NCBI RefSeq assembly: GCF_003855395.1
Contig: NZ_CP034015.1
Span: 1,312,001 to 1,376,000 of the forward strand
DNA: 64,000 nucleotides
Reading direction: 5' to 3'
Source: Shewanella livingstonensis
GTDB lineage: Bacteria > Pseudomonadota > Gammaproteobacteria > Enterobacterales > Shewanellaceae
Shown here: in pieces, positions 26,934 through 36,829 of the stretch
Position numbering within the stretch: position 1 is the first letter of the stretch
Layout of the letters: each line of letters opens with the position of its first letter
Program-made: the position numbers and the translations under genes
Notes under the pieces: generated by a model
Seen by the model: only the letters and a program-made list of their open reading frames with translations
Told to the model about the DNA's origin: nothing
The model's database searches: none

Positions 26934-27394
26934 ATGAAATTTCAAATTTAGGATTTCTAGAGTCGCTTCACTACCAGGGCGGACCTTGCTATAGAATTCC
27001 TATAGGAGTGTTGAAATGAGCATTCTGAAGTGACTTGAGTATACATATGTTACAGCGAGTTTAACGACACGATGAATGCTATTGCGGCCATGGATGCCGA
27101 TGTGATGACTATTGAGACATCTGATTCAAGGATGGCATTATTGAATATGCTTGAAGATTTTTGTTATCCAAATGAAATAGGTCCTGGTGTCTATGATATT
27201 CATTTACCAAATATTCCAATGGTAGATTAAATGGTCTACCTTATCACTAAAGCAGTGCAAAAAGTGTCCGTAAAACAATTATGGATTAATCCTGATTGTG
27301 GTTTAAAACCCCGTTACTGGGATGAAGTTGAGCTCGCACTGCATATATGATTGAAGTGACTAAAGCGCTTAGACGACGATTTTTATCGGGATAA
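26934..27394 (+). pseudogene. metE: Degenerate metE remnant (B12-independent methionine synthase)
   Basis: AAAGGAAAG and an ATG at 26934 are followed by a decayed reading of the MetE N-terminus. Frame-adjusted codons recall the LGFPRIG region, then LAIEFL(YW)SVE around 26950-27015. From about 27041 the C-terminal end of MetE is clear: HM, a two-base loss, then [46 protein letters not shown] with the zinc-ligand Cys, and [10 protein letters not shown] after another frameshift. In-frame stops occur at 27228 and 27348. About 600 internal codons are missing. The C-terminal match is very strong; the N-terminal one is moderate. Confidence 0.88.
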
Positions 27395-27618
27395 TATCAT
27401 CCATGATAAGTCACGTTTAATTTATCAGAGCGTGATGTCATTTGAGCGGTCGAGTGAAGTCCTGATTGTTGTCATAAGTGATTAAATACTGACGATTTCA
27501 ACGCTGGCTTTGTTGGTTATCCTCTAGTTATTTATCGGTTAATGATTAGTTTTTATGTGAGTTGAACCATTATTGACTACACTCAAAATAAGTATTTCAG
27601 TTAACAGTAGGAGCTATT

Positions 27619-27825
27619 ATGAGCCACACTTATAAAGTGATTGAACTGGTTGGGTCATCACCGATTAGTTCAGATGAAGCGGTCAAAAACGCGATTGCCC
27701 AAGCCAATAAAAGTTTACAACATTTACGCTGGTTTCAAGTTGTGGAAACCCGAGGTCATTTAGAAGAAGGTTTAGTGGCTCACTGGCAAGTAACCATTAA
27801 AGTAGGGTTTACTTTAGATATCTAA
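27619..27825 (+). CDS. Dodecin family flavin-binding protein
   Basis: A complete 68-residue dodecin: [13 protein letters not shown], then [17 protein letters not shown], the flavin-stacking Trp in [16 protein letters not shown], and [12 protein letters not shown]. Dodecins form hollow dodecamers that store or buffer flavins. An AGGAG ribosome-binding site precedes the ATG by seven bases. It stands alone, downstream of the metE remnant; the 220 bases between them hold nothing recognisable. Confidence 0.93.
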   Translation: MSHTYKVIELVGSSPISSDEAVKNAIAQANKSLQHLRWFQVVETRGHLEEGLVAHWQVTIKVGFTLDI

Positions 27826-28049
27826 GTATTTATCAATTAATCATCAAGTTTGCTTTCGTTCGAATTTTTCAACAGAGAAGACTTTACTTAAATATCCACA
27901 TACACCAAAAGATAACAATATTCTCTGTACTAAGACGTCAGAAATCGCGTGATTTAAATGTCGTAGTGCCACCAAGGATGATGGCACAGGTTCAGGGGTA
28001 AATAGATATATCATCGAACGGTTAGGCGATTGTTATGATGCTATGAGGA

Positions 28050-29276
28050 TTAAGCATCCCTTGGTAAGCCTTTTTGTATGGAGCGGATAACGCGTTGAGT
28101 TTTGCGTGAAAGCGTCTCTAGTGGCGCTTTTTGTGTTTGCTGCAGCAAGGCCCAGTCAATATGTTCAAGCACCATATCATCTATTTCTTGGCTGTCTTTT
28201 CTACGTTCTAAAGCGCTAATAATCGCGGGGTTAGCTGGGGCATTACCTAATGCAATGGCAATATTACGTAACCAACGTTTGTGGCCAATTCGGCGAATTG
28301 CACTGCCTTCTGTTTGGCTTAAAAATTGGCTTTCCGACCAGGCAAATAAACTTAGCAAATCGGGTTGAATCAATACACTACGAGTATGAAAGTCCGTCTC
28401 TTGAGTCAGTGGTGCTTTTGCATTAACAGGACACACGAGCTGGCAATCATCACAACCATAAATACGATTGCCTATTAATGGTCGAAATTCTTCTGGAATA
28501 GCGCCCTGTAACTCAATGGTTAAATAAGAAATACAACGTCTTGCATCAACTACATAAGGCGCTACAATCGCATCTGTTGGGCACGATTTTATACATGCAA
28601 CACAAGTGTTACAGCCTTCTTCTATAGGGATATCTAACGGTAGTGGTAGGTTGATTAATAACTCACCTAAAAAGAACCAACTGCCTGCATCAGGGTGTAA
28701 AATCAGTGAATGCTTGCCTGTCCAACCTAGTCCAGCTTTATCGGCTAAAGGGCGCTCTAATATCGGTGCAGAATCAACAAAAGGCCTAAAGTCAGTGTCA
28801 TCAAATCCAAGTGTTTGACAATGCTCGGTAATTTTATCACCCAGTTTTTTGAGCCTTTGGCGGATCATTTTGTGGTAATCGCGTCCGCCAGCATAGCGAG
28901 AAATGTAGCCCAGATTGGGATCAGTTAAATTACTGGCAAAGCCAGCATCGGGCGGCAGATAGTCCATGCGCGCGCATATGACCCTTAAAGTGCCAGGATG
29001 TAACTCATTGGGCCTGGCGCGCATCATTCCATGGTTGGCCATGTAGTTCATCTCGCCGTGGTAACCTTTATCTAACCAATCTTGCAGTCCGGCTTCGTGC
29101 TGGCTTAAGTCGATATCAGCAACCCCAATATGAGCAAAACCAAGTTCTTTACCCCATTGCTTAATTTGCCTATTGAGCACGTCAAGCTGAGCCACTGTCA
29201 ATGGACAGGGCTTGGTTAGATGGGTCTCTAAATCGGTAATAGGATCTGGAGTTAATGCAGGGGTTGTTGTTGTCAT
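28050..29276 (-). CDS. queG: Epoxyqueuosine reductase QueG
   Basis: Reduces epoxyqueuosine to queuosine in tRNA, using cobalamin and two 4Fe-4S clusters. From the ATG at 29276 the protein has 408 residues. It contains the N-terminal cobalamin-binding domain (GFAHIGVADIDL, YHGEMNYMANH, RARPNELHPGTLRVI), the ferredoxin-type motifs CNTCVACIKSCPTDAI near 218 and YGCDDCQLVCPVNAK near 275, and a C-terminal HEAT-like region. An in-frame start 27 codons upstream would overlap the preceding gene and was rejected. It depends on B12, linking it functionally to the nearby B12 receptor. Confidence 0.92.
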   Translation of the reverse strand: MTTTTPALTPDPITDLETHLTKPCPLTVAQLDVLNRQIKQWGKELGFAHIGVADIDLSQHEAGLQDWLDKGYHGEMNYMANHGMMRARPNELHPGTLRVICARMDYLPPDAGFASNLTDPNLGYISRYAGGRDYHKMIRQRLKKLGDKITEHCQTLGFDDTDFRPFVDSAPILERPLADKAGLGWTGKHSLILHPDAGSWFFLGELLINLPLPLDIPIEEGCNTCVACIKSCPTDAIVAPYVVDARRCISYLTIELQGAIPEEFRPLIGNRIYGCDDCQLVCPVNAKAPLTQETDFHTRSVLIQPDLLSLFAWSESQFLSQTEGSAIRRIGHKRWLRNIAIALGNAPANPAIISALERRKDSQEIDDMVLEHIDWALLQQTQKAPLETLSRKTQRVIRSIQKGLPRDA

Positions 29277-29316
29277 AACACTATCATTGAGTAAACACGT
29301 TAAAATTATACTCGTT

Positions 29317-31200
29317 TTATTCGGCTTTGACACAATTTCGGCCAGCAGCTTTGGCACAATAGAGCGCTTTGTCGGCTTTTAGCAATAATGGTGATAACTC
29401 GACTTCATTAGTGTAACTTGCCACGCCCGCACTGATGGTTTGATGTAATCTTGGCGATATTTGTGACCAATCATATTTTGCGATGGTATCGACTAGGCGG
29501 TTGGCAATTTCAATCGCTTTGGTTTTATCGATGTTAGGTAATAAAATTAAAAACTCTTCACCACCCACACGACCAACAACATCGGTATCGCGCATCATGC
29601 TAGCGCTAATCGCTGCGAGTTTTACCAGTACTTTATCGCCCATATCATGACCGAGTGTGTCGTTAACTATTTTAAAGTGGTCAGCATCAAAAGAGATGAT
29701 TGAAAAAGGTTTAGCCGATTGTTGCGATGATTTTAGGAAATAGTTACCTTGAGAATAGGTGTCACGCCTATTGGCTAATTTAGTCAGTTCATCGGTTAGG
29801 GCTAAACGTCTAAATAGTTGTTTTCGCACGACTTGCTTGTAAGCAAATACAGATACGATCATTAAGATGATGGCTACTAAAATAATAATTATTATTTGCA
29901 TGTTTTCATTACGCTGTAAAATCTGTAATTGTTGCTCTTTATCTTTGTCGCGTTGTATTAGCCATTCGTTTTCGGTTTTAATCTTATTGGTATCAAAACG
30001 AGCTTGCATTTCTGAGTTGCGATCAGACATATTTTGCTTATCAAGAGACATGTGTATTTTGATAAATTTTTGCAATGTTTTTAATGCATTGTCTATATCA
30101 CCTTTGGCTTGGTAGATATCGCTTTTTATATAGATGTTTTCATTTTCACCGCGTTGATTGCCACCACGGTTAAAGTCAATTGATGCAAGCTGACTATATT
30201 CAAGTGCTTTATCAAATTCATTTTTAGCTAAATACACTTGTGCTAGGTATAGCATTAACGAACTATGCGGCCCATCATAGCTCGCTGGTAGTTCTTTTTC
30301 TGCCTGCTTTAACAGCACTAATGCTTCATCTATTTTGTTCAGCTTTATCAGATTTCCTGCAATATTCGTTTTAGCATCGGCAATCGAAACGCTATCCTGT
30401 TGAGTTTTCCAAAATGTGAGAGATTGTCTAAATCGAGCTGTAGATTCATCGATACGTCCAAGCTCTAAAAGTGAAAATGCAATCTGATTATTGATGCTAT
30501 CGGCTTCCATTAATAGATTGGCCTTAAGATACACTTGTTCAAGTTTTATTTGGTATTTAAGGGCTGTGTCAGCATCACCAAAACGTCGATAACTTGCAGC
30601 TAGTTCGCTTAAATTATCATTGGCCCAATAAGTTAAATTAAGGTTTTCATACAATTGTTGTGATGTAATTAAATCTTCTAATGCAGAGGAATAGTTACCT
30701 TGGTACGACAGCATAGATCCACGAATGCTTCGGCCGTCAGCGATAAGTCGAGGATCTTCAAGTTCGTATGCGTTATTTATTGCATTAGAAAGATCGTCAA
30801 GAGCTTCGTCTAATTGACCTGAAAACTGTTTGTAATAACCTAAACATAATAATAAATCAGTATGAATTGCTGATGGATAGGGTACTGAATATATTAGCAG
30901 TTGTTGTTGAGCATACTTAATGGCGCTGGCAAGTTCACTATCTGTAGTAGAAGGTTGGTTCCAGCAATATAAACGGACATAGAGTTTTTGACGGATATCA
31001 TCGTCAGCAGCAATGATCCGCTTAAATTCGTTAAGTAGTTTTTCGCCTTCTATTTGGTCAACATAATCCGCTAAATCAATCTTTTTATAGATGGCATCAG
31101 CTTTTACGTTATCATAATAAGCAGCAAAAACAGATATGGGCAAAAAATATATTGCGATAAAAATGGCAATAAAGAAGTAAAAATTTAATTTTTTTTTCAA
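29317..31200 (-). CDS. Diguanylate cyclase with TPR sensor region
   Basis: Makes cyclic di-GMP from two GTP. The 627-residue protein starts with an N-terminal signal or anchor segment (FYFFIAIFIAIYFLPISVFA), followed by a helical TPR-like region (about 40-400), which includes DADTALKYQIKLEQVYL and NEFDKALEYSQLASIDF. A transmembrane helix (about 435-458, IIIIILVAIILMIVSVFAY) and a GGDEF domain follow. The active-site loop reads GGEEF in VGRVGGEEFLILLPN, a functional variant, so catalysis is expected. No RxxD inhibitory site was noted. The start codon is TTG; no nearer ATG keeps the signal segment. Confidence 0.9.
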   Translation of the reverse strand: MKKKLNFYFFIAIFIAIYFLPISVFAAYYDNVKADAIYKKIDLADYVDQIEGEKLLNEFKRIIAADDDIRQKLYVRLYCWNQPSTTDSELASAIKYAQQQLLIYSVPYPSAIHTDLLLCLGYYKQFSGQLDEALDDLSNAINNAYELEDPRLIADGRSIRGSMLSYQGNYSSALEDLITSQQLYENLNLTYWANDNLSELAASYRRFGDADTALKYQIKLEQVYLKANLLMEADSINNQIAFSLLELGRIDESTARFRQSLTFWKTQQDSVSIADAKTNIAGNLIKLNKIDEALVLLKQAEKELPASYDGPHSSLMLYLAQVYLAKNEFDKALEYSQLASIDFNRGGNQRGENENIYIKSDIYQAKGDIDNALKTLQKFIKIHMSLDKQNMSDRNSEMQARFDTNKIKTENEWLIQRDKDKEQQLQILQRNENMQIIIIILVAIILMIVSVFAYKQVVRKQLFRRLALTDELTKLANRRDTYSQGNYFLKSSQQSAKPFSIISFDADHFKIVNDTLGHDMGDKVLVKLAAISASMMRDTDVVGRVGGEEFLILLPNIDKTKAIEIANRLVDTIAKYDWSQISPRLHQTISAGVASYTNEVELSPLLLKADKALYCAKAAGRNCVKAE

Positions 31201-31623
31201 GATAACAAGCCGCTTTTTTTATTTATAGTTTTTAGTGGGCAATAATAGTCATGCTGTAAAAGTAGTTGTAACATTGTTGTATACACTTTTGTTATCAACG
31301 ATGCACAATTATTGTGCACAACAAGGGTTTTATCAAGGATAAATTGATATTGCCTGCAGATTAAAGTGAATATTGGAAGGTGATACGTTCTCAAGGTGAT
31401 ATATCTGCGTAGTAGTATGGTAAAAACTGAGAATACAAACAGTAAAAATTAATGTCATAATTGTACTAGGTTGTTTAATTTATATTGATAACATAAATAT
31501 CACTACATAGATATGTGATTCGAGTGGGTTTAGTCCTGTCTAATTTCAATAAATGGTTGATCATAGTGTCAGCTAATATCCTGATGTGAATCAATGTGAA
31601 GCATTTTAATTAAGAGAAAAATC
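31201..31623. other. Divergent interval, no gene seen
   Basis: A 423-base AT-rich stretch between the divergent diguanylate cyclase and DUF3069 genes. The only structure that stands out is the dyad at 31302-31318. No reading frame looks real. Confidence 0.4.
31302..31318. promoter_or_regulatory. Perfect dyad, possible operator of the cyclase gene
   Basis: TGCACAAT and its exact complement are separated by one base, about 100 bases upstream of the diguanylate cyclase start. It is operator-like; the binding protein is unknown. Confidence 0.35.
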
Positions 31624-32058
31624 ATGAAAAAAGTTGATTTGCAGTACCTCGAAGTAGCAAAGCAAGTTTCGTATAACGTAGCAAACAAAGTGCTGCCGAT
31701 GGACAAGTTACCAGAAACATTGCAACAAGCTTATGAAGGCTTGTTTAAAGAACTTATTGAAGACAATGCGAATGCGTTTACCCATGCTTGGGATGCATTA
31801 CCAGCTAGTGCACAAAAGTTGATGACTAAAGCTGAGTTTCATGGTTTTTATATTGCCAATGCATGGATGCAGTTAAGCCGAGTTGCACAAGAAATTGCTG
31901 ACAGTGCAGATTCTGAAGAAGAGATGAATAATAACGAATATGATGGTGTATTCGGTCGCTTAGCGGAGCAGTCGTTGAAAGAGTGTTTACGTAAGCTTAA
32001 AAAAGCCCGTACTGATCGCCCACTGCTAAATAGCTTTAGACTCGTCATGTCTGCCTAA
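31624..32058 (+). CDS. DUF3069 family protein
   Basis: A soluble, mostly helical 144-residue protein recognised as DUF3069, a family of marine gammaproteobacteria with no known role. Typical parts are EVAKQVSYNVANKVLPM, KAEFHGFYIANAWMQL and ESLKECLRKLKKAR-like helices near the C-terminus. AGAGAAAA precedes the ATG. It is a single gene ended by a terminator shared with the convergent malic enzyme. Confidence 0.75.
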   Translation: MKKVDLQYLEVAKQVSYNVANKVLPMDKLPETLQQAYEGLFKELIEDNANAFTHAWDALPASAQKLMTKAEFHGFYIANAWMQLSRVAQEIADSADSEEEMNNNEYDGVFGRLAEQSLKECLRKLKKARTDRPLLNSFRLVMSA

Positions 32059-32130
32059 ATGGTTAAATTAACATTTATGAGTTAAATTTTGTAAACCAAG
32101 GTGGTTGAGCTAATAAACGCGTTGTTTAAC

Positions 32131-32170
32131 AGGCATAAAAATCCCAACTTAAGTTGGGTTTTTTATGCCT
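32131..32170. terminator. Bidirectional terminator between DUF3069 and maeA
   Basis: The 40 bases form a nearly complete inverted repeat, AGGCATAAAAA..CCCAACTT and its complement, with no loop at the centre (AAGCTT-like junction) and T/A runs on both sides. It serves the convergent genes. Confidence 0.9.
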
Positions 32171-32199
32171 AAACAGGCTTAGTTGAGCTTATCAATCCG

Positions 32200-33888
32200 T
32201 TAGAATGACGTACGTTTGTAGCGACGATATTCAGGTTCCCAGAAGTTAGCTTCAATTGATTGCAGCAGCAATTCATCGGTACAAGGCAATGCTAACCCTT
32301 GGTCAATGGCAGCTTTAGCAACGGCAAAAGCAATATATTTACTCACTGTTTGAATGTCTTCTAAACGGGGAAGCAGTGAACCAGTGCCATCTTTACCGAG
32401 TGGAGAGCACTCAGCTAAAGCGCGGCTAGATGCCATTAACATTTCATCAGATACACGTCTTGCGCCACAAGATAGAACACCTAAACCAATACCCGGGAAG
32501 ATAAAGCTGTTATTACATTGAGCTATTTCAAAGGTTTCACCATTAATAACCACAGGTTCAAATGGACTGCCTGTTGCGACTAATGCTTGGCCTGATGTCC
32601 AATGTAGAATATCTTTTGGTGTTGCTTCAACACGGCTAGTCGGGTTCGATAATGGAAATACAATAGGGCGTTTACAATGGCTGTGCATTGCTCTAATAAT
32701 TTCTTCAGTAAATAAACCTGGTGATCCAGATACACCAATGAGTACAGTCGGTTTGGCATTATTAACCACATCAAGTAACGAAATATTGTCACTGTAATTG
32801 TCCCATGCTTCTATCGTGGCACAAGGTTGAGCCAGCTTTTGTTGGAACGGTAATAAGTTAGGCATGTTGTCGAGTAACAAGCCCCAACGATCGACCATAA
32901 ATACTTGCGAACGCGCTTGTAGTTCACTAATGCCTTCTGACACCATGGTAGCCACAATCGCTTCGGCAATGCCGCAACCTGCACTACCTGCACCTAAGAA
33001 GGTAATACGTTGTTCACTGAGTTTACTGTTAGCGGCTTTACAAGCTGCCAGTAGTGAGCCAACTGTAACCGCTGCAGTGCCTTGAATATCATCGTTAAAG
33101 CTACAGTATTGATCTTTATAACGTTCAAGTAATGGCATCGCATTTTTTTGCGCAAAATCTTCAAACTGAATCAATGCATCAGGCCAGCGACGACTGACTG
33201 CTTGCATAAACTCTTCAACAAATTCAGTGTATTCATCACCACCAATACGCTGATGACGCCACCCCATGTACATAGGGTCTTCAAGAAGGTTTGGATTGTC
33301 GGTCCCAACATCTAAGGTTACCGCTAAGCAATATGCAGGACTTATTCCGCCACAGCTAGTGTATAGCGATAATTTACCAATTGGGATCCCCATGCCGCCT
33401 ATACCTTGGTCGCCTAAGCCGAGAATGCGTTCTCCGTCGGTAACCACAATGACTTTTACTTTGTGGCGAGTTGAGTTATTTAAAATATCATCAATGCGAT
33501 CTTTATTCGGATACGAAATAAACAAGCCGCGGTTACGACGATAATTTTTAGAAAAACGTTCACACGCTAAGCCAACCGTCGGGGTGTAGATAATGGGCAT
33601 CATTTCACTGATATTATTACGCACTAAACGATAAAATAAGGTTTCGTTAGTATCTTGAATATTACGTAAATAAATGTGCTTATCGAGATCATTGGTGAAG
33701 TTTTTAAATTGTGCATAGGCACGAGAGGCTTGCTCATCTATGGTTTCAATTACCCAAGGAATAAGGCCTTCGAGGTTAAAATAAATTCGCTCTTCTTCAC
33801 TAAATGCGCTGCCTTTATTAAGCAGTGGTGATTCAAGAATGGCTGGGCCGGCAAAAGGAAGATAGAGGGGGCGTTTGTTATCGTCCAT
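32200..33888 (-). CDS. maeA: NAD-dependent malic enzyme
   Basis: Oxidatively decarboxylates malate to pyruvate with NAD. The 562-residue length matches E. coli MaeA (565). Markers are the malic signature around [18 protein letters not shown] near residue 265, the tyrosine in [17 protein letters not shown] near 110, the divalent-metal region [17 protein letters not shown], and the dinucleotide-binding [15 protein letters not shown] near 300. The C-terminal [13 protein letters not shown] and [12 protein letters not shown] are also present. It is a single-gene unit. Confidence 0.95.
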   Translation of the reverse strand: MDDNKRPLYLPFAGPAILESPLLNKGSAFSEEERIYFNLEGLIPWVIETIDEQASRAYAQFKNFTNDLDKHIYLRNIQDTNETLFYRLVRNNISEMMPIIYTPTVGLACERFSKNYRRNRGLFISYPNKDRIDDILNNSTRHKVKVIVVTDGERILGLGDQGIGGMGIPIGKLSLYTSCGGISPAYCLAVTLDVGTDNPNLLEDPMYMGWRHQRIGGDEYTEFVEEFMQAVSRRWPDALIQFEDFAQKNAMPLLERYKDQYCSFNDDIQGTAAVTVGSLLAACKAANSKLSEQRITFLGAGSAGCGIAEAIVATMVSEGISELQARSQVFMVDRWGLLLDNMPNLLPFQQKLAQPCATIEAWDNYSDNISLLDVVNNAKPTVLIGVSGSPGLFTEEIIRAMHSHCKRPIVFPLSNPTSRVEATPKDILHWTSGQALVATGSPFEPVVINGETFEIAQCNNSFIFPGIGLGVLSCGARRVSDEMLMASSRALAECSPLGKDGTGSLLPRLEDIQTVSKYIAFAVAKAAIDQGLALPCTDELLLQSIEANFWEPEYRRYKRTSF

Positions 33889-34127
33889 GGGGGAACCTTA
33901 ATGTGTTAGATCCAGTTAGATCGTTATTAGAATAATGCTGGTTTTTGTCATTGTAGATTATCACGTCTGATCTTTTTTGTGGTCTGTTAAGTGAGTCAAA
34001 TCACATTATTGTTAGGTATTTCTATTCATCTCTCATTACGGTGCTGTTTATATGTAAACGTTAGAAACAAAAATGCGCAGCCTAAGCTACGCATTAATAA
34101 AGTATTATCTCAACATCTAGGCGAATA

Positions 34128-34592
34128 TTACTTACCGCGATGTTTTATTGACAAACCCTTGACGAAGTTTCTTAACACTTGGTCGCCACAAGGTTTATAG
34201 TTTTTATGATCAGGGCTACGGAATAGCGCCCCTAGTTCAGATTTAGTCATCGAAAAATCTGCTAAGGCTAATGCAGCAATAATATCTTCTTCACGCATTT
34301 CGAGCGCAACGCGTAATTTTTTGAACATCAAGTTGTTGGTCAACTGCTTTAGAGGCGTAGGGACTTCAGCTCCAGGCTTTAAACCACGGTTCTTAATGAT
34401 CAAACCATCTAAGAATTGGCACATTAATGTGTCATTACATGCTTGATAACCTTCTTCTTCCTCTTTTTTCAACAGCGCAATAATCTGCTCTGAAGAGATG
34501 TCTACATTGGCTTGGCTGAAAATGTTAATCATTTTGGCATTTGAATAGTCAAATACAAAGCGAATACGGCGAAGAATATCGTTGTTAATCAT
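34128..34592 (-). CDS. yehS: DUF1456 family protein, YehS-like
   Basis: A 154-residue cytoplasmic protein with two repeats of the DUF1456 helical domain (NNDILRRIRFVFDYSNAKM and NLMFKKLRVALEMREEDII), the pattern of E. coli YehS. Each repeat ends in an acidic/aromatic stretch with a cysteine (YQACNDTLMCQFLDGLI; YKPCGDQVLRNFVKGL). The function is unknown. It is a single gene. Confidence 0.88.
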   Translation of the reverse strand: MINNDILRRIRFVFDYSNAKMINIFSQANVDISSEQIIALLKKEEEEGYQACNDTLMCQFLDGLIIKNRGLKPGAEVPTPLKQLTNNLMFKKLRVALEMREEDIIAALALADFSMTKSELGALFRSPDHKNYKPCGDQVLRNFVKGLSIKHRGK

Positions 34593-34787
34593 AAGGCTCT
34601 CTGGCGCGGCGGCGCATAAATGGTTTAGGTCAATTGACGAAACACTATTATAGCGAGAAATCTTTGATTAGTCAGATTAATCCTGCTTAAGCTGCAATCG
34701 ATTTCTAACGCTGCTAGTATCGCTTCGCTGCTAAGATTTTATAGGATCTAGCCGCGTAGCGTCCTAGCCTCTCGGTTTTTAGTGAGA

Positions 34788-36053
34788 TCATTTTGTGAAG
34801 TACCAATAAATAAACAAGATAGCGAAGCTAACTAAATACAATAAACCAATCCAAGACAACCCAACCATCACACGGCCATAACGATGTTTTTTAGCCAAGG
34901 TGTTACTTGTCATTAAACGAAAGTTAAGCCATGCAAAAATAACGGTAGTCATAAAGGCAAGGATCATCACAAATTCAAGTAGCGGTAATAAGGCGCCTTT
35001 AAAGAATAAAATGAGTAATAAACCAAGCGCACTGATCCCGAGCATCACCTGGGTTAAATAACTGCGTGGTGACGTGTTGTGAGACAGTAATCGCCAGCCC
35101 ATATCAAGTGTGCGACTGTAGCCATCTATCACGGTAACCGTGGTACTAAATATACATAAAAATGCAACAATCCCAATTAGATAGCGGCTTTCATTGACCA
35201 TGACTTGGCTATAAAGGGTGATCAATTGTGAGGCAAATACCGCACCTGAGTCTGAAAAACGCTCGCCACTGCCGTGCATCACTAATGCGCCTAACGCTAA
35301 AAATACAATCGCCAGTAATGCCGTGGTGACATAGCCTAGATTAAAATCAAAAATAGCCTGCTTGGCAGTTACCGTTTGGGTTTTACGTTTTTCTATTAAC
35401 CATAACGAGTTCCAAGTACTGACCTCTATCGGAGCTGGCATCCAACCCATCATTGCTACTAAAAAACCGACGTATGCCCATTGCCAAGGAGATTCACTGA
35501 CCACTGGAGTGCCGAACCCGCTATAACGATTAAAGGCTAATGCTACGGCGACTAAGGTGGTTAGTGTAAGAGCCAACATGATAATTTTAGTCATTTTATC
35601 AAGCAGTTTGTAGTGGCCGAAAATTAATAATGCTAATGAGCTGGCCAATACAATCAGCGCTAATACGTCAATTGATAGCGGAATAAACTGGGTTAACATT
35701 GCCGCCGTTAACATACATACCCCAGCAGTACTGGCAATGGCGGCAATAACATTAAGCCCAGTAAACAGCATCAAATATCCACGGCCTTGCTTTTGATAAC
35801 CGTGCAATAAACTCTCATCAGTTGCTGCGGTGTAGCGAGCGCCAGCCGCGAAGAAAGGATATTTAACGATATTAACTAACAAAATGAGCCACGCCAGTTG
35901 CCAACCAAATTCGGCACCTGCTCGAGTTGAGGCCACTAGGTGAGAAGCGCCAATTGCGGCGGCGGCCATTAAGATTCCTGGTCCTGTGGCTTTAAACAGT
36001 GTGCTAACACGAGAGACCCACGGTAAGGCTGATGCAGTTTGTTGATTAAGCAT
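34788..36053 (-). CDS. Nramp-family-like transporter lacking the canonical metal motifs
   Basis: A 421-residue inner-membrane protein with about eleven transmembrane segments in the LeuT-like Nramp layout. Alignment by eye of GPGILMAAAAIGASHLVAS with the usual Nramp TM1 puts GASH (residues 35-38) where transition-metal Nramps have DPGN. TM6 has WMPAP where they have MPH. These are the residues that bind Mn/Fe. The carrier may therefore move another ion or a small solute. It is 12 bases downstream of the PH-domain gene and probably co-transcribed. Confidence 0.8.
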   Translation of the reverse strand: MLNQQTASALPWVSRVSTLFKATGPGILMAAAAIGASHLVASTRAGAEFGWQLAWLILLVNIVKYPFFAAGARYTAATDESLLHGYQKQGRGYLMLFTGLNVIAAIASTAGVCMLTAAMLTQFIPLSIDVLALIVLASSLALLIFGHYKLLDKMTKIIMLALTLTTLVAVALAFNRYSGFGTPVVSESPWQWAYVGFLVAMMGWMPAPIEVSTWNSLWLIEKRKTQTVTAKQAIFDFNLGYVTTALLAIVFLALGALVMHGSGERFSDSGAVFASQLITLYSQVMVNESRYLIGIVAFLCIFSTTVTVIDGYSRTLDMGWRLLSHNTSPRSYLTQVMLGISALGLLLILFFKGALLPLLEFVMILAFMTTVIFAWLNFRLMTSNTLAKKHRYGRVMVGLSWIGLLYLVSFAILFIYWYFTK

Positions 36054-36065
36054 GTTAAAAAAGAC

Positions 36066-36605
36066 CTAGTTTGATTGTTTAGCGGTTAATGATCGTTCTA
36101 TTCGCAATAAGGTGGCGTTCATTTGTTGTAGATTGTCGAGGATTAATACATCGGTATTTGGACGAGCTGATGCGCTGTTTTGCCGTTCACTGAGTTGTGT
36201 TTTTTGTGCCAGTACTTGTGCTCTAAAATCGACTACATTTATGACGCCAATTAAGCTAATTAATGCCCCTGCGCCAGATTGCCCGGCGGTTTCTACGGTA
36301 AGTTTATGAATGCCAAACATGCGCATAATGGGACCCTGGATAAGTGCCATATCGGTGATTTTATCCAATGGAACGGTATTTTCTGTTCGAGTAAACAACC
36401 CTTTGCTGACGATGAGTTTTTGCTCGGTTAATTCAGCATTCATGTTATTAATGTAACGTTTTGTCGCCAGTAATCCTAGGTGAAACCATAATAATAACAA
36501 TGGAATACCAACGATACTTAAGAAAAAGAATACACTGCCAGACAATAACCAGTACAAACCTAGGTTTGCATGAAAGTGGGCACGAACTAGCGTTTTATCA
36601 CTCAT
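36066..36605 (-). CDS. Membrane protein with bacterial PH domain (YdbS-like, bPH2)
   Basis: A 179-residue protein: two adjacent transmembrane helices (about residues 14-47, SGSVFFFLSIVGIPLLLLWF), then a bPH2 (DUF304) domain beginning NAELTEQKLIVSKGLFTRTENTVPLDKI. The C-terminal tail is hydrophilic and helical. Such proteins are found paired with transporters or as YdbS/YdbT pairs; the role is unclear. It leads the two-gene unit with the Nramp-like carrier. Confidence 0.82.
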   Translation of the reverse strand: MSDKTLVRAHFHANLGLYWLLSGSVFFFLSIVGIPLLLLWFHLGLLATKRYINNMNAELTEQKLIVSKGLFTRTENTVPLDKITDMALIQGPIMRMFGIHKLTVETAGQSGAGALISLIGVINVVDFRAQVLAQKTQLSERQNSASARPNTDVLILDNLQQMNATLLRIERSLTAKQSN

Positions 36606-36829
36606 CTGATCTCCATACCAAAAGCATTTAAATTCGCTTTTTTTAAGTATTTACTCTTGTGTAAGCAACTAGTTACATTTACATTACTGGCTTGTATTGA
36701 CTTTGTTAAGAAATAACTTAACTTGGTTACGTAAATATAAATCCGCACGAGTTGCGCGTCGTTATAGTTTTAAACGGCAGTGTGCAGCAGTCAAGGATGT
36801 AAAACAATAAATTAACGTTAAGGATGATC

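Noticed and set aside
26934..26951. A tiny intact peptide gene starting at the metE-like ATG
   Set aside because: It stops after five codons and is better explained as the decayed start of metE.
31197..31394. A 65-residue frame on the minus strand ahead of the diguanylate cyclase gene
   Set aside because: No ribosome-binding site, no recognisable family, and low-complexity AT-rich DNA that looks like a promoter interval.
34690..34775. Possible REP-like element with CTAG/GCG motifs between the Nramp-like and yehS genes
   Set aside because: The partial dyads are weak and I could not identify a second copy in the window.
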